A stretch of 64,000 nucleotides of DNA, taken from contig NZ_JAJSEE010000006.1 in assembly GCF_023555375.1 (NCBI RefSeq), positions 1 through 64,000 of the forward strand, written 5' to 3'. The notes below the pieces were generated by a model. The model saw only the letters and a list, made by a program, of their open reading frames with translations. It ran no database searches and had not been told where the DNA came from. Below, piece by piece: positions 30,003 to 37,670 of the stretch (position 1 is its first letter; every line of letters starts with the position of its first letter). The translations under genes and the position numbers were made by a program. The stretch is from Guyparkeria hydrothermalis (GTDB lineage Bacteria; Pseudomonadota; Gammaproteobacteria; Halothiobacillales; Halothiobacillaceae).

Positions 30003-30410
30003 CTAAAACTCGTAAAATCCGTCGTCCAGCCCCGAGGCGGGCGGGTCGACGGCATGCTGGATCAGGTCGCGTAGCTTGATCACGCGCAACACCTCGTGGT
30101 GCGTCGCGGCCAGCACCACCGGCGGCGCCACGCCGGCCTCGAAGGCCTCGCGCCACCGCCAGGCACAGACGCACCAGCGATCGCCGGCGGTCAGTCCCGG
30201 AAAGTCGTAGGCCGGTATCGGCCGGCGCAGTTCGTTGCCCTGCGCGGCGGTGTAGTCGAGAAACGCGTCATCGAGCTCGGCGCAGACGCCGTGCACCCCG
30301 CCGTCCTCGGCGCCGACCAGGCATCGGCCGTCGCGGTAGAACCCGGTTACGGGATCCACCGAGCATTTCGCCAGTGGCAGGCCAAGCACGTTGAGGGCGG
30401 CGTTTGTCAT
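30003..30410 (-). CDS. DUF2237 family protein
   Basis: This small soluble protein of 135 residues belongs to the DUF2237 family, whose function is unknown. It is recognised by NVLGLPLAKCSVDPVTGFYRDG near the start and by GLTAGDRWCVCAWRWREA. Several cysteines are spread along it. The ATG at 30410 is preferred because the family starts here, although the ribosome site is weak. It is upstream of leuC on the same strand and divergent from a LysR gene. Confidence 0.85.
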   Translation of the reverse strand: MTNAALNVLGLPLAKCSVDPVTGFYRDGRCLVGAEDGGVHGVCAELDDAFLDYTAAQGNELRRPIPAYDFPGLTAGDRWCVCAWRWREAFEAGVAPPVVLAATHHEVLRVIKLRDLIQHAVDPPASGLDDGFYEF

Positions 30411-30436
30411 GTCGCAATCATAGGGGTGCCCGACCA

Positions 30437-30482
30437 ATAACTAAAATGGAAATCGCGCATGAGTGCTATATCTTTTGGTTAT
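30437..30482. promoter_or_regulatory. Inverted repeat in the DUF2237/LysR divergent region
   Basis: ATAACTAAAA (30437-30446) and TTTTGGTTAT (30473-30482) are inverted copies matching at 9 of 10 positions, with centres 36 bp apart in an AT-rich patch. A TATAGT -10-like box for the LysR gene overlaps the second arm (30480-30485). This fits a LysR operator and promoter region, but the boxes are not proven. Confidence 0.4.
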
Positions 30483-30514
30483 AGTGACGCGCAGGCACGA
30501 CGCGGAGAGACGCG

Positions 30515-31453
30515 ATGAACCCCCTTCACCTCGATACCCAGCAACTGCTCACCTTTCTCGCCGTCGCCGAGACCGGGTCGTTCTCGTCGGCCGCCCTGCG
30601 GCTGCACATCAGCCAGCCGGCGGTATCCAAGCGACTCGCGCAGCTCGAAGACCGGCTGGGCTTCGCGCTGTTCGACCGGATGGGGCAGCGAGTCGTGCTG
30701 ACCTACCGGGGCGAGCAACTGCTTCCGGCAGTGCGCGAGATGCAGAGCTGCCTGGACGACATCGTCACGGCCGCCGAGGTGAGTGGCGAGGCGCTCGGCG
30801 GCCGACTCGCGCTGTCGCTGAGCCACTACGCCGGCCTGCACCTGCTGCCCGGGGTGCTCGAGCGATTCTCGGAACGCTACCCGCAGGTGCTGCTGGATCT
30901 GAGTTTTCACGACTCCGAGCGGGCCATCGACCAGGTGGCCACTGGCGAAACCGCGCTGGCGTACGCCACCCTGCCGCCGCGGCTTGACGACCGCGTGCGC
31001 ACCCGCGTGCTGTGGGAAGAAGTCATGCAACCGGTGGTCGCCCGCCGCCATTGTCCCGGCGGCATGCCGGCTGGCCTCGAGGCGATCGGCAAGCGCCTGC
31101 CGTTGATCCTGCCGGCCGAGGCGACCAGCACCCGCACGGCCATCGACCGCTGGCTCGACGACCGGCAATTACTGCCGCCGGCCATCATCGAGATCAACCA
31201 GCTCGACTCGATCGCGGTCCTTGCCGCCACCGGCGTTGGTTGGGCGGTGCTGCCGCCCACGCTGTTACGGGACGATCTGGTACGCCTGGACCTGGGCGAC
31301 CCCGGGGGCAATGGCGACGATCGCTTGCCGCATCGACGCCTGGGAGAAATCACGCCGCTCGGTCGAGCGCCCCACCCGCTGGCCGAGGCGTTCAGTGAGC
31401 TGGTCGACGCCGCAGCCACTCTCCAGGGCCCGGCAGAGAACGTCGCTGACTGA
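30515..31453 (+). CDS. LysR-family transcriptional regulator
   Basis: This 312-residue LysR-type regulator has an N-terminal HTH (AALRLHISQPAVSKRLAQLE, about residues 28-47) and a LysR substrate-binding domain (about 95-295). It is transcribed away from the DUF2237 gene, which together with leuCDB is the most likely target by position. It runs convergently into arsJ with 27 bases between stops. The effector is unknown. Confidence 0.9.
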   Translation: MNPLHLDTQQLLTFLAVAETGSFSSAALRLHISQPAVSKRLAQLEDRLGFALFDRMGQRVVLTYRGEQLLPAVREMQSCLDDIVTAAEVSGEALGGRLALSLSHYAGLHLLPGVLERFSERYPQVLLDLSFHDSERAIDQVATGETALAYATLPPRLDDRVRTRVLWEEVMQPVVARRHCPGGMPAGLEAIGKRLPLILPAEATSTRTAIDRWLDDRQLLPPAIIEINQLDSIAVLAATGVGWAVLPPTLLRDDLVRLDLGDPGGNGDDRLPHRRLGEITPLGRAPHPLAEAFSELVDAAATLQGPAENVAD

Positions 31454-31480
31454 CGACACGATGGTGCGCGCGGAACGGCA

Positions 31481-32722
31481 TCAGCCGGCTGGTGCCTCGT
31501 CGTGTGCGGTCTCGAGCGCGACCAGCCGGGTACTGATCAGCCCGGCGATCACCACGAAGGCCAAGGCAAAACCGAGGCTCCCGGCGATGCCCAGCCATTG
31601 GTAACTCGCCCCGGACAGCACAGTGCCCAGCAGGCGCCCGCCGGCGTTGGCCGCGTAGTAGAAGCCGACGTTCTGCGAGGCCTTCACGTCCGGCGAGTAG
31701 CGCAGCACGAGATAGGAATGCGTGGCCGAGTTGAGCGCGAACACGATGCCGAAGAACGCGAGACCCAGCGTGATGATCCAGCCGGCGGTCTGTCCGGAGG
31801 CGATTGCGAGCAGCAGCGCGGCCAGCGGCAGGACCAGCGCGAAGCTCCAGATCACGGCGGTGCGGGCGCCCGGCCCATTGCCATGACCCTCCCCCGGCTT
31901 GCGCCGGGCCCCGAGTAGCCACGGGGCGCTCGACTGGACCAGTCCGTAGCCGATCACCCACAGGGCCAGGTAGGCACCCACCCAGTGGAAATCCCAGCCG
32001 ATCGAGACCAGGAACACCGGCAGCGCCACGACGAACCAAACATCCCGGGCACCGAACAGGAACAGGCGTGCCGCGGCCAGCCAGTTGATCAACGGTTCAC
32101 GCGAGAACATCTGGCGGAAACCGGCCTTCTCCTTGATCGCACCGAAGCCGCCCGGCAACGTCAGGGTCATCAGGAAACCCGCGACCAGTACGGCGGCGAG
32201 CGCCCCCATCGCCCCCTGGAAGCCGACTGCGGCCAGCAGCACGGCCCCGAGAAAGAACCCCGCGCCCTTCAGGGCGTTCTTCGAGCCGGTGATCCACGCC
32301 ACCCAGCGAAACAACTGCGCGTTGCCCTCGCGGGCCACCAGCTTGACCCCGGCCTTGGCCGACATCTTATTGAGGTCCTTCGCGATGCCGGACAACGCCT
32401 GCGCCAGCATCACGTAGGCCACCGTGAGCCAGGCATCGGGCACGGTGAGCATCAACAGCGCGACGATCTGCAGGCCGGTACCGAGCTGCATGGTTCGGTT
32501 CAGGCCGATGCGCGCCCCGAGCCATCCGCCCACCAGGTTGGTGACGATGCCGAAGAACTCGTAGAACAGGAACAGCATCGCGATGGCGAACGGCGAGTAG
32601 CCAAGCTGATAGAAATGCAGCACCACCAGCATGCGGATCGCCCCGTCGGTCAGGGTGAACAGCCAGTAGTTGCCGGTGATGGTCAGGTAATGGCGCAATG
32701 CCTGGGTCATGGCGAGTGGCAT
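31481..32722 (-). CDS. arsJ: Organoarsenical efflux MFS transporter ArsJ
   Basis: ArsJ exports 1-arseno-3-phosphoglycerate, the unstable product formed when GAPDH uses arsenate in place of phosphate. The 413-residue protein has about 11-12 hydrophobic helices and the ArsJ-like N-terminus TITGNYWLFTLTDGAIRMLV. It starts 10 bases after the GAPDH gene, the diagnostic pairing for this system. Neither candidate ATG (32722, 32710) has a Shine-Dalgarno, so coupling to the upstream gene is likely. No arsR, arsB or arsC is in the window. Confidence 0.9.
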   Translation of the reverse strand: MPLAMTQALRHYLTITGNYWLFTLTDGAIRMLVVLHFYQLGYSPFAIAMLFLFYEFFGIVTNLVGGWLGARIGLNRTMQLGTGLQIVALLMLTVPDAWLTVAYVMLAQALSGIAKDLNKMSAKAGVKLVAREGNAQLFRWVAWITGSKNALKGAGFFLGAVLLAAVGFQGAMGALAAVLVAGFLMTLTLPGGFGAIKEKAGFRQMFSREPLINWLAAARLFLFGARDVWFVVALPVFLVSIGWDFHWVGAYLALWVIGYGLVQSSAPWLLGARRKPGEGHGNGPGARTAVIWSFALVLPLAALLLAIASGQTAGWIITLGLAFFGIVFALNSATHSYLVLRYSPDVKASQNVGFYYAANAGGRLLGTVLSGASYQWLGIAGSLGFALAFVVIAGLISTRLVALETAHDEAPAG

Positions 32723-32732
32723 GGTTGGAGAC

Positions 32733-33749
32733 TCAGGCCCGGCCGACCATCGAGACGAGCTCGACCAGTCGCTGGGCGTATCCCCATTCGTTGTCGTACC
32801 ACGCCATGACCTTCACCAGTTCGTCGTCGATCACCATGGTCGAGGGGGCATCCACGATCGACGAGCGAGGGTCGTTGACGTAGTCGACGGAGACCAGCGG
32901 GCGGGTCTCGAAGCCGAGAATACCGGCCAGCGGGCCGCTCTCGGCCGCCGCACGCAGCAACTCGTTGACCTCCTCGGCGGTGGTGCCGCGCTCGGGGGTG
33001 AAGACGAAGTCGGTCAGCGAGGCGTTGAGCAGTGGCACCCGCACGGCCAGTCCGTTGAGACGGCCGTCGAGTTCAGGGAAGATCGCGCCGATCGCCTTGG
33101 CCGACCCGGTGGTAGTCGGCGACAGCGACATCGACGAGGCCCGGGCGCGGCGCCAGTCCTTGTCGCCCCTGTCGACCACCACCTGGGTGTTCGTCAGGTC
33201 GTGCATGGTGGTCATCGTGCCACGCTGGATGCCCAGCCCTTCGTGCAGCACCTTGACCACGGGTGCGAGGCAGTTGGTGGTGCAGGAGGCCGCCGTGACG
33301 ACCCGGTGCCGGGTGGCGTCAAAGTGCTGGTGGTTCACGCCCATGACCATGTTGATCACGTCGGGGTGCTTGACCGGGGCTGCCACGGCCACGCGAGAGA
33401 CGCCCTGCTCCAGGTGTGTCGTGATTTCGTCGAACTGGCGCCAGCGACCGGTCGACTCGATCACCACGTCGACGTTGGATCCGCGCCAATCGATCGTTTC
33501 GATGGACTCGCTTTGCGTGAAACGGATCTCCCGCCCGTCGAGCGCGAGCATGCCGCCCTCCCCGGCAAGGGAACGCGACCAGCGCCCGTGCACGGAGTCG
33601 AATTCGGTCAGGTGAGCCATGCAAGCGGCATCGGCGGCCGTCTCGTTGACGTGCACGACCTCCAGCTCGAGTTCCGGCCGATCGGCAAGCGCCCGGAACG
33701 CCAGGCGGCCAATCCGGCCAAAGCCGTTGATCCCTACACGGATGGTCAT
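32733..33749 (-). CDS. ArsJ-associated glyceraldehyde-3-phosphate dehydrogenase
   Basis: This 338-residue GAPDH has the NAD motif GINGFGRIGRLAF and the catalytic Cys in AASCTTNCLAPV. Paired with arsJ, it is expected to make 1-arseno-3-phosphoglycerate from glyceraldehyde 3-phosphate and arsenate. The ATG at 33749 has AGGAG upstream. A housekeeping glycolytic GAPDH is normally encoded elsewhere; the pairing, not the active site, indicates the arsenate role. Confidence 0.9.
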   Translation of the reverse strand: MTIRVGINGFGRIGRLAFRALADRPELELEVVHVNETAADAACMAHLTEFDSVHGRWSRSLAGEGGMLALDGREIRFTQSESIETIDWRGSNVDVVIESTGRWRQFDEITTHLEQGVSRVAVAAPVKHPDVINMVMGVNHQHFDATRHRVVTAASCTTNCLAPVVKVLHEGLGIQRGTMTTMHDLTNTQVVVDRGDKDWRRARASSMSLSPTTTGSAKAIGAIFPELDGRLNGLAVRVPLLNASLTDFVFTPERGTTAEEVNELLRAAAESGPLAGILGFETRPLVSVDYVNDPRSSIVDAPSTMVIDDELVKVMAWYDNEWGYAQRLVELVSMVGRA

Positions 33750-34069
33750 GTCGTCAAACTCCTGGTTGTGATCTAGGAAACGTTCCCGCACGCCGAGTCA
33801 CAGGTTGCGCAAAGCCGCCCGGATCGACGGCTTTATATATGCGATACAAAGTATATTACGGCGATCCTAACCCGGGTTTATGACAAGAGGATGTCGTCCG
33901 GTTTCCGACCGCGTGGCGCGAACGCCCCATCGACGGGATCGATTCAGTGCCCGGCCGTGAGACCCATCCTGCCTTGCCCCGAAACCTGCCAATTTTCATG
34001 CCGTTTACGACGTCAAGATTTTGGCCTGAGTCGACCGGATTTCGACCCTCCGAAGTTTTTCACAGAAAC

Positions 34070-34078
34070 TGTGGATAA
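34070..34078 (-). other. Perfect DnaA box
   Basis: The minus strand reads TTATCCACA, the exact high-affinity DnaA box. A TTTTTCACA sequence lies just to the left on the plus strand and a TATGTGGAA just to the right, both weaker. Without dnaA, dnaN, gidA or par genes nearby it is not called an origin. Confidence 0.5.
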
Positions 34079-34228
34079 CTATGTGGAAGAACCCGAGAAT
34101 CCACGGTCCCACAAGGCAGGAGACGTTGTTGGTCATTTTTTCGCCACATCCGCGCCCCGGGACTCAAACCCCTAAATAACAACGGGTTATCGCTTCCCCT
34201 TCCCTAACTGTCTGATTCGTCGTCCACG

Positions 34229-34253
34229 AAAAAGGCGCAACCGACGTTGCGCC
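34229..34253 (-). terminator. Rho-independent terminator downstream of gloA
   Basis: On the minus strand a perfect GGCGCAAC/GTTGCGCC stem with a 4-base loop is followed by five Ts, 56 bases past the gloA stop. A second GCTGTCAA/TTGACAGC hairpin lies closer, at 34276-34294. Confidence 0.8.
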
Positions 34254-34308
34254 CTCGTTGATGTGGAAAATACCGGCTGTCAACCCTTGACAGCGGTCAT
34301 TTTTCCCT

Positions 34309-34692
34309 TCATTTCGCCCCGATCAATTCGATCGCGTAACCGTCCGGATCCGCGACGAAGGCGATGATGGTCGATCCGGCATTCATCGGGCCGGGTTCGC
34401 GCAGGATCTTGCCCCCTTTCTCGCGGATCTTTTCCGCCGCCGCATAGACGTCATCGACCTCGATCGCAATGTGCCCGTAGCCGTCACCGAGGTCGTACTG
34501 GTGATCACCCCAGTTGTAAGTGAGCTCGAGCACGGCCGTTTCGCTTTCTTCGCCGTAACCGACGAAGGCAAGCGTGAACTCCCCGGCCGGGTAATCCTGC
34601 TGGCGCAGAAGCTTCATGCCGAGTACGTCGGTGTAGAAGGCCAGCGACTTTTCCAGGTCACTGACGCGGATCATGGTGTGCAGAATGCGCAT
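34309..34692 (-). CDS. gloA: Lactoylglutathione lyase (glyoxalase I)
   Basis: GloA converts the methylglyoxal-glutathione hemithioacetal to S-lactoylglutathione. The 127-residue protein starts with [20 protein letters not shown] (metal His5). It keeps [10 protein letters not shown] (His) and GYAIELIG (Glu) at positions expected of the Ni/Zn ligands. GGAG precedes the ATG. It is a monocistronic leftward gene with terminator hairpins behind it. Confidence 0.95.
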   Translation of the reverse strand: MRILHTMIRVSDLEKSLAFYTDVLGMKLLRQQDYPAGEFTLAFVGYGEESETAVLELTYNWGDHQYDLGDGYGHIAIEVDDVYAAAEKIREKGGKILREPGPMNAGSTIIAFVADPDGYAIELIGAK

Positions 34693-34801
34693 GATTCATC
34701 TCCACGGGTGGATTGGTGTCTTGAACAAGAGCGTGGGCGCGAGACTCTAGTCGATCCGCTCGATGCTTGCGAGTGCGGCCCCTGTCCCGATGAGCGCCTG
34801 T

Positions 34802-37543
34802 TCAGGACCTGATCAGTGGCGTGGGACGGTGCAGCAGGAAGCCCTGTACGTAGTCGACACCCACCTCGACCACCTTGTGGTACTGCTCGTCGGTCTCGAC
34901 CCATTCGGCCACGGTTTGCGCCCCCATCACCCGCGAGACCTGGGCGATGGCCGCGACGATCACTGCGGCCACGGGATCGTGCGACAGGTCGTCGATCAAT
35001 CGTCCGTCGATCTTGACGATGTCCGGGTTCAGGCGCCGCAGATACTCGAACGAGAGGAACCCTCCACCAAAGTCATCCAGGGCAAAGCGACAACCAATGC
35101 GACGCATCGCGCCGATCAGGCGCTCGGCCTGGTCGAGATTGAGGATCGCGGCGGTCTCCGTGATCTCGAAGATCACCCGAGCCGGGTCGACGCCCGATTC
35201 GCCCAGGGCCTGGCGAATGAAGTCGAGCATCTCGGGGTCCTGCACCGAATGGCCCGAGAGGTTGATGCTGACCGTGCCGGCCTCCGGGGCCTGTTGCGAC
35301 AACCAGCGGCAACTCTGCCGAATCACCCAGCGGTCAATCTCGCCCATGGCGTGATGTTTCTCGGCGATCTCGATGTATTCGCTGGGAAACCGCATCCGGC
35401 CGTCGGCGTCAGTGACCCGAAGCAGCATTTCGTGGATCACGCCGCGAGCCGGGTCGACCGGGGCGATTCGCTGGGCCGCCAGGTCGAGCCGGTCCTCGGC
35501 GATGGCGGCCCGCAAGGCGTTGTAGCGCTCGATCTGCTGCTCGCGCTCCAGCAGTTCGGTGTCCTCGCCGGAAAACTGCACCACGCGGTCGCCGCCGAGC
35601 CGTTGGGCGCTCTGGCAGGCGCGCTCGGCATCCTCCAGGCGGCGCGAGGCCAGCAGGTCGTCACTGTCGATGCGCGTGACGCCCACACTGGCCTTCAGGC
35701 GCAGGTGCTCGTGCTCGTCCGGCAGACGGAAGGCGTGGATGATCTCGAGTACCTCGCGCGCGACCAGCATGCAGGTATCGCGGCTCGACAGCGGCATCCA
35801 GATGACGAACTCGTCCACCCCCATGCGCGCGAGGACCGCATCCGACGGCAGTTCCAGCGAGAAGTGGCTGGCCAGCGAGGAGAGAATGCGGTCCCCCAGC
35901 TCACGGCTACCGATCTCGTTGAGCAGGCGGAACTCGTCGAGATCGATCCAGACCAGGCAGCTTACATGGATCGGCTCGTTGCGCGGTGCCTTGCCCGGCA
36001 TGGCCTGAGAGAGAAACTCCTCCATCGCCTCGCGATTGAGCACCCCGGTCAGGCGATCGTGCGTTGCGCGGTAGGTGAGCAAGGCATTTGCCGAGCGCAG
36101 ATCCGTGACATCGAGCATGGAGACCAGCAACTGGGTGTCGCCCTCGTCGCCGTGCGCCTCCAGGCGGCTGATCTTCAGGTTGACGTCAAGACGCTGGTTG
36201 TCCCGCTCGATGACCCCATCGATCGATTGCGTTTCCCGCGTCTCGACACGCTCGACCAGGTCACCGAAGGCGCATTGCGGAGACAGTCCTTCGATCTGCA
36301 GGTTGAAGGCATCGCAGAACGCCCGCCCGCCCAACTGGCCCGTCAGTTCGGGCTGCGCGAAGGCCTCGACCGCGTGGTTGGTCAGCAGGATGCGACCCTC
36401 GGCATCCGTGAGCACCGCGCCGGTGTGCAGGCCGGAGAACGCCCGGCGCAGGCGGCGCTTTTCGGCGCCCAGGCGCCGGGTCGCACGCCGTGCCTGCCAC
36501 GCGAACAGGGCAAGGACAACGGCGAGGATCAGCACCAGGTAGTGCCAGAAATGGCGCAGCAGGGAACCCAGCGACACCGGATCCGGCAACCACTTGTCGT
36601 GCAGGCGATCGACGATTGAGTAGTCCAGCGGGGTACGCCAGCCGGCAATCCGGCCATCCTCGGCGGCCGGCGCCTGTGCGGGCATGGCGATCAGCTGGCG
36701 GGCGACCCGGGCGGCAAGCCCTTCGGGGGCGTATTCGGTCGCGGCAAACGGCCATTCGGGGACCAGCGGCGTGTTGCTCGGGTAGGGAAAGCCCTCGCGT
36801 TTCGCCTCGCCGACGGGGACCAGTCGACTGTCGGGGTAGGCCTCGAGATAGCGCTGGAAGAAGCTCGCCCGAACCACGCCGGCGTGGGCGCGGCCGTCGA
36901 GCACCGCGTCGACCACCGCCTCCAGGGGCAATCCGGTGAATATCGGGGTGATCTCGTGTTCCACGTCGAGACCGGCGTGCTCCAGCGCCTGCATGCCGAG
37001 CAGCCAGCCACCCAGTGCGTTGGGGCTGGTGCCGGCAATCCGTGTACCCACCAGGTCGTCAAGCGCGGCAAACCCGGTTCCCTGACGCGTGAACACCACG
37101 GCACCGAACTGCTCGAGCTCACCGCCGTTCCCCCTGACCACCAAGGTCGCCAACGGCCAGATCGTGCCGAGCCGCGAGAGCTCCGAGTATTGCAGTGACT
37201 GGGTCAGCACGAAATCGAGCCGTCCCTGAACGAAGGCGTGGCGCAGTTCCGAAAGGAACAATGGCTCGATCTCGAATCGATACCCCGGATTGCGTTCGCT
37301 CAGGTAGTCGGCGGTTGCCTGCCAGCGGTTGACCGCCTCATCCTTGCCGGCATACGCGAGCACGCCCACACGGATCGAGGTTGCCGGTTTCTCGGTGCCG
37401 GCGGATTGGGCCACGACCGGGCCGGCGCCGAGCACCGCCAGGCCGACGACGAGCGCGGCAAGCAACCGGGCCAGCTTGTCCATCGGTGGCCCCGGAACAC
37501 GCGCGGCCATCATCTGCAGCCAGTCCTTGCCGTTTCGCGGCAT
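34802..37543 (-). CDS. PhnD-like sensor with PAS, degenerate GGDEF and EAL domains (copy 1)
   Basis: This 913-residue membrane receptor has, in order, a signal segment (about 21-47), a periplasmic PhnD-type substrate-binding domain (56-315), a membrane helix (about 328-352), PAS (370-480), GGDEF (490-650) and EAL (670-905). The GGDEF signature is changed to MGVDEF (574-579), so cyclase activity is doubtful. EAL residues look complete: HEMLLR, INLSGHS, FEITET, LDDFGGG, VKIDG, AEWVE. A c-di-GMP phosphodiesterase controlled by a small ligand is inferred. The ATG at 37543 has GGAAGGTGAG. It follows a paralogue (copy 2) in tandem. Confidence 0.88.
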   Translation of the reverse strand: MPRNGKDWLQMMAARVPGPPMDKLARLLAALVVGLAVLGAGPVVAQSAGTEKPATSIRVGVLAYAGKDEAVNRWQATADYLSERNPGYRFEIEPLFLSELRHAFVQGRLDFVLTQSLQYSELSRLGTIWPLATLVVRGNGGELEQFGAVVFTRQGTGFAALDDLVGTRIAGTSPNALGGWLLGMQALEHAGLDVEHEITPIFTGLPLEAVVDAVLDGRAHAGVVRASFFQRYLEAYPDSRLVPVGEAKREGFPYPSNTPLVPEWPFAATEYAPEGLAARVARQLIAMPAQAPAAEDGRIAGWRTPLDYSIVDRLHDKWLPDPVSLGSLLRHFWHYLVLILAVVLALFAWQARRATRRLGAEKRRLRRAFSGLHTGAVLTDAEGRILLTNHAVEAFAQPELTGQLGGRAFCDAFNLQIEGLSPQCAFGDLVERVETRETQSIDGVIERDNQRLDVNLKISRLEAHGDEGDTQLLVSMLDVTDLRSANALLTYRATHDRLTGVLNREAMEEFLSQAMPGKAPRNEPIHVSCLVWIDLDEFRLLNEIGSRELGDRILSSLASHFSLELPSDAVLARMGVDEFVIWMPLSSRDTCMLVAREVLEIIHAFRLPDEHEHLRLKASVGVTRIDSDDLLASRRLEDAERACQSAQRLGGDRVVQFSGEDTELLEREQQIERYNALRAAIAEDRLDLAAQRIAPVDPARGVIHEMLLRVTDADGRMRFPSEYIEIAEKHHAMGEIDRWVIRQSCRWLSQQAPEAGTVSINLSGHSVQDPEMLDFIRQALGESGVDPARVIFEITETAAILNLDQAERLIGAMRRIGCRFALDDFGGGFLSFEYLRRLNPDIVKIDGRLIDDLSHDPVAAVIVAAIAQVSRVMGAQTVAEWVETDEQYHKVVEVGVDYVQGFLLHRPTPLIRS

Positions 37544-37670
37544 GCCAATCTCACCTTCCGTATCCTTTGATTGCCCCGCGCATTCGCGAGCGGTTTTTGG
37601 CGGGCACCGGCCTGGTCGCCTGCCCCACACGGAGAGAACCGTGCAAGGACGGGCCGGGGAAGCGTTGTCG

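Larger units (their letters stand above)
33750..34308. other. Longest non-coding gap, between gapdh and gloA
   Basis: No convincing gene is present. An AT-rich patch at about 33832-33862 just upstream of gapdh (TATATATGCGATACAAAGTATATTA-like, with imperfect dyad ATATAC/GCATAT) is the probable promoter/operator zone of gapdh-arsJ. A perfect DnaA box is at 34070-34078 with looser copies beside it. The right part holds two hairpins downstream of gloA, at 34234-34253 and 34276-34294. A 94-codon frame at 33891-34175 has its AAGAGG touching the ATG and no recognisable product. Confidence 0.6.

Noticed and set aside
34056-34090. Chromosome replication origin
   Set aside because: Only one exact DnaA box, and none of dnaA, dnaN, gyrB, gidA, rpmH or parAB is nearby.
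33891-34175. A 94-codon frame in the gap between gapdh and gloA
   Set aside because: AAGAGG touches the ATG with no spacing, the product has no recognisable features and it overlaps the DnaA-box area.
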